Shown: positions 13,559-18,762 of the stretch, in pieces | Layout of the letters: every line of letters starts with the position of its first letter | How positions within the stretch are numbered: the first letter of the stretch is position 1 | Assembly (NCBI GenBank): GCA_030831375.1 | Contig: JAURLF010000019.1 | Coordinates: 1-18,762, forward strand | Length of the DNA stretch: 18,762 nt | Origin: Gaiellales bacterium | GTDB lineage: Bacteria; Actinomycetota; Thermoleophilia; Gaiellales; F1-60-MAGs149 | Direction of reading: 5' to 3' | The notes under the pieces: generated by a model | The model's database searches: none | The model's input: the letters and a program-made list of their open reading frames with translations, nothing else | Told to the model about the DNA's origin: nothing | Program-made: the position numbers and the translations under genes

Positions 13559-16276
13559 TCAGCGGGGCGGCAGGCCGAGCGCGTCGCGCACGAGGCGCTC
13601 CTGCTCGATCAGGTGGTCGGGCGGGTAGCCCTCCGACGGGCTGGCCCGCCACGGCCGGCCCGCGTAGCGCAGGCGCACGCCCGGCGCGGCCATCTCGAGG
13701 CGGTGGCGGATCGAGCGCCAGGCGCCCATGTTGGCCGGCTCCTCCTGGGCCCAGACGAGCTCCTCGAGCGACGGGTACCAGCCGAGGACGCGCGCGAGGG
13801 TCTCCGTCGGGAACGGGTAGAGCTGCTCGAGGCGGATCACGGCGACGCCGCGGTCGGGCGCGTAGTCGGGGTGCTTCTTGAGGTCGTAGTAGACCTTGCC
13901 GGAACAGAGGATCGCGCGCGAGATGTCATCGCGGAACTCCTTCACGTCCGGGTCGTCGAGGATGCGCGTGAAGGCGCCCTCGCTGAGCTCCTCGAGCTGC
14001 GACGACGCCTCCTTCAGGCGCAGGAGCGACTTCGGGGTCATCACGATCAGGGGGCGCCGCTCCGGGGCGAGCGCCTGCCGCCGCAGCAGATGGAAGAACT
14101 GCTCGGCCGTCGTCGGGTAGGCGATCGTGCAGTTGTCCTCCGCGGCCAGCTTGAGGAAGCGCTCGAGCCGCGCGGAGGAGTGCTCGGGGCCGGAGCCCTC
14201 GTAGCCGTGCGGGAGCAGCAGGGTCAGGCGGCACTCGTCGCCCCACTTGGTGCGGCCGCTCATGATGAACTGGTCGACGATCACCTGGGCGACGTTGACG
14301 AAGTCGCCGAACTGGGCCTCCCACAGGACGAGGCCGTCGGGGCGCGTCGTCGAGTACCCGTACTCGAAGCCGAGGCAGCCCGTCTCGGTCAGGGGCGCGT
14401 TGTGGATCTCGAAGCCGGCGCGCGCGTCCTTGAGGTGCCGGAGCGGCGTGTAGCGCGCCCCCGTCTCGGCGTCGTGGAGCACGGCGTGGCGGTGCGCGAA
14501 CGTGCCGCGCTCCGAGTCCTGGCCGGTCAGGCGGATCGGCACGCCCTCCTCGAGCAGCGTCGCGTACGCGAGCACCTCGGCGTGGCCCCATTCGACGCGG
14601 CCGCCCGGCTCGAGCGCGGCGCGGCGGCGCTCGAGCACCTGCGCGAGCTTCTCGTTGACGGTGAAGCCCGCCGGCACCTCGAGCAGCTGCTCGGTCAGCC
14701 GCCGCAGCTGCGAGGCGGGCACCTTCGTCTCCACGCTGGTGCGCGACGGCGACGAGAAGGTCGGCATCGGCGCGTCGACGGTATCGACGCGGATCTCCTC
14801 CAGGGCCTGCCGCAGGCGCGCGTGGACGCGCTCCCGCATCTCGTCGACCTCGGCCGGTGTGGTCACGCCCTCGGCGACCAGCTTGGTCGCGTAGATCTCC
14901 GCGACGGGCGGGTGGTCCTTGATCGCGCGGTACATCATCGGCTGCGTGTAGGCGGGCTCGTCACCCTCGTTGTGGCCCCAGCGGCGGTACCCGATCAGGT
15001 CGACGACGACGTCCTTGCCGAAGCGGCTGCGGTACGCCATCGCGAGGCGGATCGCGGCGCGGCAGGCGTCGACGTCATCCGCGTTCACGTGGATCACGGG
15101 CACGTCGTAGCCCTTGGCGATATCGGAGCAGTGGCGCGTCGAGCGCCCCTCGTTGGGGTTCGTCGTGAAGCCGACCTGGTTGTCGGCGATCAGGTGCAGG
15201 GAGCCGCCGACGGTGTAGCCGTCGAGCTGCTGCAGGTTGAGCGTCTCGGCCACCACGCCCTGCCCGGGGAAGGCCGCGTCGCCGTGGATCTGGATCGCGA
15301 GCGCGCGGCGCGCCTCGGTCGTGGTCGAGCTCGGCGGCGCCCAGTCGGTCTGCAGGGCGCGCGTGCGCCCCATCACGACCGGGTTGATGAACTCGAGGTG
15401 CGACGGGTTCGGCAGCAGGGCGAGACGCATGTCGCGGGTCACGCCCGGCTCGACCTCGAGCTGGCGGGAGCCGGTCGTGCCGTAGTGGTACTTGACGTCG
15501 CCGGTGCCGCCGGACGGCATCAGCGTGTGCACATGCGTCTCCGTCTCGCCGGCGAACTCGGCGAGGATCTGCGCGTACGGCAGGCGCAGCGTGTGCGCGA
15601 GCACGTTCAGGCGGCCGCGGTGCGCCATCCCGATCGTGACGTCCTCGACGCCCTCGCGGGCGGCGAGCAGGACGGCCTCGTCGAGCAGCAGGATCAGGGA
15701 GTCGAGGCCCTCGATCGAGAACTGCTTCGTGCCGATGTAGGTGCGGCGCAGGAAGTGCTCGAGGCCCTCGACGCGAAGGAGCCGCACGAGCTCGCGGCGG
15801 CGCTCCTCGGGCGTTCCCTCCAGCCAGAAGGCGCGGGTCTCGATCGCCTCGCGCAGCCAGACGCGTTCGCGATGCGAGCGCAGGTGCTCGATCTCGTAGG
15901 CGATCGGGCCGCAGTAGATCGCCTGCATCTGCGCGATCACGTCGCCGAGGGTCGCACCCGGCACGTACGTGCGCAGCGGGACGGCCGGCACCGCGTCGAG
16001 TGCGCGCTGGTCGAGGCCGAGGAAGGCCGGGTCGAGCGCGGGGTCGCCCGGCGGCTCGGAGCCGAGCGGGTCGACACGCGCGGCGAGGTGCCCGTGCGTG
16101 CGGTACGCCTTCACGGTCGACATCCCGGCGCTCATGTAGGTCAGGAGCTCCTCGGCGGTGACGTCGCTCGGCAGGGGCCCGATCTGGTCGGGGCTGTCGA
16201 TGCGCGGGCGCCACGTGCCCGTCGTGTCGGCCGCGAGGGGGCCGTCGTCCGTCGTCTTATCGGAGGCTGCCGACAT
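13559..16276 (-). CDS. sucA: 2-oxoglutarate dehydrogenase E1 component
   Basis: 905-aa thiamine-diphosphate enzyme that decarboxylates 2-oxoglutarate in the TCA cycle and passes the succinyl group to an E2 lipoyl protein. Visible motifs: IGTKQFSIEGLDSLILLLDE (181-200), GMAHRGRLNVLAHTLRLPY (216-234), GDVKYHYGT, NPSHLEFINPVVMGRTRA, the ThDP/Mg motif GDAAFPGQGVVAETLN (332-347) with N366, YRRWGHNEGDEPAYTQPMMY, and the C-terminal E1-type VWAQEEPANMGAW. Length matches E. coli SucA (933 aa). It lacks the N-terminal acyltransferase domain of mycobacterial Kgd/OdhA. The N-terminal 'YLEQLYE...DPSSVDPSW' segment is replaced by a divergent SDVTAEELLTYMSAGMSTVK. ATG 16276 has AGGA at 16282-16279, close to the start. 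E2 (sucB) and E3 are not in the window. It is the first gene of the sucA-glcDEF cluster. Confidence 0.96.
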   Translation of the reverse strand: MSAASDKTTDDGPLAADTTGTWRPRIDSPDQIGPLPSDVTAEELLTYMSAGMSTVKAYRTHGHLAARVDPLGSEPPGDPALDPAFLGLDQRALDAVPAVPLRTYVPGATLGDVIAQMQAIYCGPIAYEIEHLRSHRERVWLREAIETRAFWLEGTPEERRRELVRLLRVEGLEHFLRRTYIGTKQFSIEGLDSLILLLDEAVLLAAREGVEDVTIGMAHRGRLNVLAHTLRLPYAQILAEFAGETETHVHTLMPSGGTGDVKYHYGTTGSRQLEVEPGVTRDMRLALLPNPSHLEFINPVVMGRTRALQTDWAPPSSTTTEARRALAIQIHGDAAFPGQGVVAETLNLQQLDGYTVGGSLHLIADNQVGFTTNPNEGRSTRHCSDIAKGYDVPVIHVNADDVDACRAAIRLAMAYRSRFGKDVVVDLIGYRRWGHNEGDEPAYTQPMMYRAIKDHPPVAEIYATKLVAEGVTTPAEVDEMRERVHARLRQALEEIRVDTVDAPMPTFSSPSRTSVETKVPASQLRRLTEQLLEVPAGFTVNEKLAQVLERRRAALEPGGRVEWGHAEVLAYATLLEEGVPIRLTGQDSERGTFAHRHAVLHDAETGARYTPLRHLKDARAGFEIHNAPLTETGCLGFEYGYSTTRPDGLVLWEAQFGDFVNVAQVIVDQFIMSGRTKWGDECRLTLLLPHGYEGSGPEHSSARLERFLKLAAEDNCTIAYPTTAEQFFHLLRRQALAPERRPLIVMTPKSLLRLKEASSQLEELSEGAFTRILDDPDVKEFRDDISRAILCSGKVYYDLKKHPDYAPDRGVAVIRLEQLYPFPTETLARVLGWYPSLEELVWAQEEPANMGAWRSIRHRLEMAAPGVRLRYAGRPWRASPSEGYPPDHLIEQERLVRDALGLPPR

Positions 16277-16295
16277 GGTCCTGACACCGCTTCCC

Positions 16296-16312
16296 CACGG
16301 GGTTTTCCCGTG
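16296..16312 (-). promoter_or_regulatory. Inverted repeat in the sucA leader
   Basis: CACGGG and CCCGTG arms (6 bp) surround a 5-nt loop, AAAAC on the minus strand, 20-36 nt before the sucA ATG. The hairpin lies between a candidate -10 (TACCCT, 16335-16330) and the start codon. It could be a leader hairpin or a repressor site overlapping the 5' UTR. Confidence 0.35.
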
Positions 16313-16329
16313 TCCCGAGGCCTCAACGC

Positions 16330-16335
16330 AGGGTA
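16330..16335 (-). promoter_or_regulatory. Putative -10 box for the sucA-glc operon
   Basis: TACCCT on the minus strand predicts a transcription start near 16323 and a leader of about 47 nt. The same hexamer lies before glcD. No -35 match is visible at 16-18 nt, so an alternative sigma factor or an activator would be needed. Confidence 0.28.
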
Positions 16336-16375
16336 GCGCGGATCCTCCCCTTCGCGCGGTGTCATTCGGGTGGGC

Positions 16376-16388
16376 CGGTCCGGGACCG
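16376..16388. promoter_or_regulatory. 13-bp palindrome, possible operator
   Basis: CGGTCC-G-GGACCG is perfectly symmetrical. It ends 3 nt before the TAGGGT -10 hexamer of the topoisomerase gene, so a bound regulator would block the core promoter. The regulator is unknown. Confidence 0.35.
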
Positions 16389-16397
16389 TGCTAGGGT
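16389..16397 (+). promoter_or_regulatory. Extended -10 promoter for the topoisomerase gene
   Basis: TGCTAGGGT is a TGn-extended -10 ending 11 nt before the ATG at 16409. The predicted transcript would have at most about 5 nt of leader, and no SD is present. The mRNA is therefore probably leaderless, which is common in actinobacteria. Confidence 0.4.
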
Positions 16398-16408
16398 CCG
16401 CCGCGCCG

Positions 16409-18762
16409 ATGGGCAAGCGACTGATCATCACGGAGAAGGCGAGCGTCCAGCGCGACGTCGTCGGCGCGCTCCCCGGCACGTTCGCGAAGAAGGGCGACCT
16501 CTACGAGAGCGACGACTACGTCGTCGGCGCGGCCTCCGGCCACCTCGTCGAGCAGCTCGAGCCCGACGAGTACGATGCGCGCTACAAGCGCTGGAAGTTC
16601 GAGGACCTGCCGATCATCCCGGCGGAGACGCGCTACGAGGCGCGCGGCGAGCGCGCCGTCAAGCAGCTCGCCGTGCTGCACCGGGCGATGAAGCGCAAGG
16701 ACGTCGACGTCATCGTCAACGCCTGCGACGCCGGCCGCGAGGGCGAGCTGATCTTCAAGCTGATCTACCAGACGAGCGGCGTCGACAAGCCGATCGAGCG
16801 GGCCTGGTTCTCGTCGATGACGAAGGGCGCGATCCGCGACGCGTTCGAGCACCTGCGCGACGACGCGCAGATGAAGCCGCTCGAGGCCGCCGCCCGCGCC
16901 CGCGAGACGGCGGACTGGCTGGTCGGCTACAACGCGACGCGCGCCGCCACGGTCAAGGTCGGCTCGCCGCGCAACCCGATCCCCCTCGGGCGGGTGAAGA
17001 CGCCGACCCTGGCCCTGATCGCGCGCCGCGACGAGGAGATCGCGGCGTTCGTGCCGGTGCCGTACTGGGAGGTCCACGCGGGTTTCACGAGCCAGGCCGG
17101 GCAGCCGTACCCGGGCCGCTGGTTCCGCGGCACGGAGCGGAGCGTGGCGAGCGCGGAGGAGGCGGAGCGGATCGCCGCGGCGGCCCGTGCGGCCGGTGAC
17201 GCCCGCGTGGTGCGGGTCGAGAAGAAGCCGCGGGTCGAGCAGCCGAAGCTCCTGTTCGACCTGACGCAGCTGCAGCGCGAGGCGAACTCGCGCTTCGGGT
17301 TCACGGCGAAGCGCACGCTGGCCGCCGCGCAGGCCCTGTACGACACGCACAAGCTGCTGACGTACCCGCGCACGAACTCGAAGTACCTGACCACCGACAT
17401 GATCCCGACCCTGCAGGGCATCGCGGCCGAGGTCGGGCGCGCCGACGCGGCGTACCGCGCCGGCGGCGAGTACGTGGCGGGGCTCGCCGAGCTGCCCCTC
17501 GGTCGCGTCGTCGCGGACGACAAGGTCGGCGACCATCACGCGATCATCCCGACGGAGGGCGAGCAGGACCTGTCCGCGCTCGGCCCCGACGAGCGCAAGG
17601 TGTACGACCTCGTGGCGCGCCGCTTCCTCGCCGCCTTCCACCCGCCGGCGCGCAAGGAGGTCACCTCCGTCGACACCGAGGCGGGCGGCGAGCTGTTCCG
17701 CTCGTCCGGCACCGTGATCGTCGAGCCGGGCTTCCTCGCCGTCTACCAGGACGCGCCGGCCGAGCCGCCCGCGCCGGGCGAGGAGCCCGACGAGGAGGAG
17801 ACGGAGGAGCAGGCCTCGGAGCGCACGCTCCTGCCCGTGCTGGCCGAGGGCGAGACGAGCGCGATCCGCGACGTCGAGGTGCTCGCGAAGGAGACGACCC
17901 CGCCGCGGCACTTCTCCGAGAACTCGCTCCTGCAGGCGATGGAGACGGCGGGCAAGCTCGTCGACGAGGAGGAGCTGGCCGAGGCGATGCGCGACTCGGG
18001 GCTCGGGACGCCCGCGACGCGCGCGCAGACGATCGAGGACCTGATCGCGAACCGCTACGTCGAGCGCGTCGGTCGCCAGCTGCACGCGACCCCGAAGGGC
18101 CTCGCCGTCATCCGGATGCTCGGCGACCACGACCTCACGAGCCCGGCCCTGACCGGCGAGTGGGAGCACCGCCTGCAGCGCATCCAGGAGGGCGCCGAGT
18201 CGAGCGACGCCTTCATGGATGACATCCGCCGCTACACGACGAAGGTCGTCGAGTGGTTCGCCGACAAGGACCGCGACGCGATGCGGATCGAGCGGCGCGT
18301 GATCGGGCCCTGCCCGTGGTGCGACGGCGAGATCGTGGAGATGCCCGTCTCGTACTCGTGCACCTCGTACCGCTCGAAGAAGGAGCCGGGCTGCGGCTAC
18401 ACGCTCTGGCGCCAGCAGGGCACCAAGGAGATCACGCCCGAGGAGGCCGAGGAGCTCGTCGCCCAGAAGATCGATCCGGCCACCCTCGCCGCGGCCGGCG
18501 TGCGCGAGCTCGGCCCGCACCCCGAGACCGGGCTCGCCGTCACCGCGCGGATCGGCCGCTACGGGCCGTACGTCACCGAGGCCCTGCCCGAGGATGCCCC
18601 CGCGAAGGCCAAGGGTCGCACCGCCTCGCTGCTGAAGGGCATGGACTTCGAGCAGGTCACGCTCGAGGACGCCGTGCGCCTCCTGACCCTGCCGCGCACG
18701 CTCACGGCCGCGGACGGCGAGGAGATCATCGTCGCCAACGGCCGCTACGGGCCGTACATCAA
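16409..18762 (+). CDS. Type IA DNA topoisomerase, topoisomerase III-like, 3' end outside window
   Basis: 784 codons are visible without a stop. The enzyme relaxes or decatenates DNA through a 5'-phosphotyrosine. The TOPRIM domain starts with KRLIITEKASV (E9) and has ACDAGREGELIF (D107, E111, E113). The second acid of the DxD pair is Gly109 here, as I recall for other members with this DAGREGE form. GHLVEQLEPDEYDARYKRWKF and EDLPIIP (45-71) are typical of topoisomerase III. The catalytic Tyr is Y319 in LLTYPRTNSKYL; GDHHAIIPTE and GLGTPATRAQTIEDLI follow. An acidic insert at about 457-471 interrupts the core. After it come one Cys4 zinc motif (C635, C638, C651, C662) and two GxxGPY repeats (716-721, 778-783) with TASLLKGMDFEQVTLEDAV between them, like the C-terminal repeats of actinobacterial topoisomerase I. 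ATG 16409 has no SD and is probably leaderless. Confidence 0.93.
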   Translation, partial: MGKRLIITEKASVQRDVVGALPGTFAKKGDLYESDDYVVGAASGHLVEQLEPDEYDARYKRWKFEDLPIIPAETRYEARGERAVKQLAVLHRAMKRKDVDVIVNACDAGREGELIFKLIYQTSGVDKPIERAWFSSMTKGAIRDAFEHLRDDAQMKPLEAAARARETADWLVGYNATRAATVKVGSPRNPIPLGRVKTPTLALIARRDEEIAAFVPVPYWEVHAGFTSQAGQPYPGRWFRGTERSVASAEEAERIAAAARAAGDARVVRVEKKPRVEQPKLLFDLTQLQREANSRFGFTAKRTLAAAQALYDTHKLLTYPRTNSKYLTTDMIPTLQGIAAEVGRADAAYRAGGEYVAGLAELPLGRVVADDKVGDHHAIIPTEGEQDLSALGPDERKVYDLVARRFLAAFHPPARKEVTSVDTEAGGELFRSSGTVIVEPGFLAVYQDAPAEPPAPGEEPDEEETEEQASERTLLPVLAEGETSAIRDVEVLAKETTPPRHFSENSLLQAMETAGKLVDEEELAEAMRDSGLGTPATRAQTIEDLIANRYVERVGRQLHATPKGLAVIRMLGDHDLTSPALTGEWEHRLQRIQEGAESSDAFMDDIRRYTTKVVEWFADKDRDAMRIERRVIGPCPWCDGEIVEMPVSYSCTSYRSKKEPGCGYTLWRQQGTKEITPEEAEELVAQKIDPATLAAAGVRELGPHPETGLAVTARIGRYGPYVTEALPEDAPAKAKGRTASLLKGMDFEQVTLEDAVRLLTLPRTLTAADGEEIIVANGRYGPYI

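Noticed and set aside
13539..13652. N-terminal extension of glcD into the sucA gene
   Set aside because: The extra 38 residues are Arg/Ala/Pro-rich antiphase translation of sucA coding sequence, and the family N-terminus fits ATG 13538.
13613..16336. Very long open frame on the plus strand opposite sucA
   Set aside because: It is a GC-rich shadow frame of Arg/Ala/Gly/Val/Leu composition with no motifs. The minus strand encodes an unmistakable 2-oxoglutarate dehydrogenase E1.
16424..16760. Loss of a catalytic acid in the topoisomerase TOPRIM motif (Gly109 in DAGREGE)
   Set aside because: The DAGREGE form occurs, as I recall, in other topoisomerase III-like enzymes including plasmid-encoded ones, so it is not evidence for an inactive protein.
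16391..18520. Long open frame on the minus strand opposite the topoisomerase
   Set aside because: Low-complexity Arg/Leu/Val/Asp shadow of the coding strand with no recognisable domain. All catalytic motifs are on the plus strand.
1..18762. Selenoprotein candidate using the tRNA-Sec
   Set aside because: No gene here is interrupted by an in-frame TGA with homologous sequence continuing beyond it, and no Cys-active-site family typical of selenoproteins (FdhA, SelD, peroxiredoxin-like) is present.
1..18762. CRISPR array, insertion sequence, integrase or phage genes
   Set aside because: No regularly spaced direct repeats, transposase or integrase motifs, or terminal inverted repeats were seen. 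Base composition is uniform across the window.

Overview
The window is very GC-rich DNA. Its genes use GTG and TTG starts freely, often overlap by a few bases, and have TANNNT-type -10 boxes. This points to a high-GC actinobacterium. The lysine-rich C-terminal module of the secreted protein, the stand-alone 2-oxoglutarate dehydrogenase E1 and the mosaic topoisomerase are compatible with a deep lineage such as Thermoleophilia/Solirubrobacterales, but that placement is inference. About 97% of the window is coding.

Left part (1-2002): the 5' end of an aldehyde dehydrogenase gene on the minus strand diverges from a gene for a secreted protein of unknown function. The secreted protein gene has a clear promoter and Shine-Dalgarno (SD) sequence and ends in a 15-bp GC-rich hairpin. 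Directly after that hairpin is a convincing selenocysteine tRNA gene (selC): 8-bp acceptor stem, UCA anticodon, 8-bp variable arm and G73. No selA, selB, selD or selenoprotein gene is visible here.

Central plus-strand block (2041-9030): an unrecognised 168-aa protein is translationally coupled to a short-chain dehydrogenase. Then a tightly packed run follows: cytochrome bd oxidase cydA and cydB, an unrecognised 127-aa membrane protein coupled to cydB, a zinc-free quinone-oxidoreductase-like MDR enzyme, and an M20 metallopeptidase. An unrecognised 163-aa membrane protein comes next. The junctions from cydA to the peptidase are overlaps or 2-nt gaps, so at least cydA through the peptidase is probably one transcript.

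Right minus-strand block (16276 down to 9027): sucA (2-oxoglutarate dehydrogenase E1, without the fused E2 domain of mycobacterial Kgd), glcD, glcE, glcF and a 142-aa four-helix membrane protein. These lie head to tail with a 20-nt gap and then 1- to 4-nt overlaps. The block reads as a joint 2-oxoglutarate and glycolate (2-hydroxyacid) oxidation operon that passes electrons to the membrane. Its last gene meets the last gene of the plus-strand block tail to tail, and both share a CTAG stop.

Far right (16409 to the end): a type IA topoisomerase diverges from sucA. It has a topoisomerase III-like core, one four-cysteine zinc motif, and C-terminal GxxGPY repeats like those of actinobacterial topoisomerase I. 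It runs off the window. The 132-nt divergent region holds a -10 box for each direction, a 13-bp palindrome on the topoisomerase side and a hairpin in the sucA leader.
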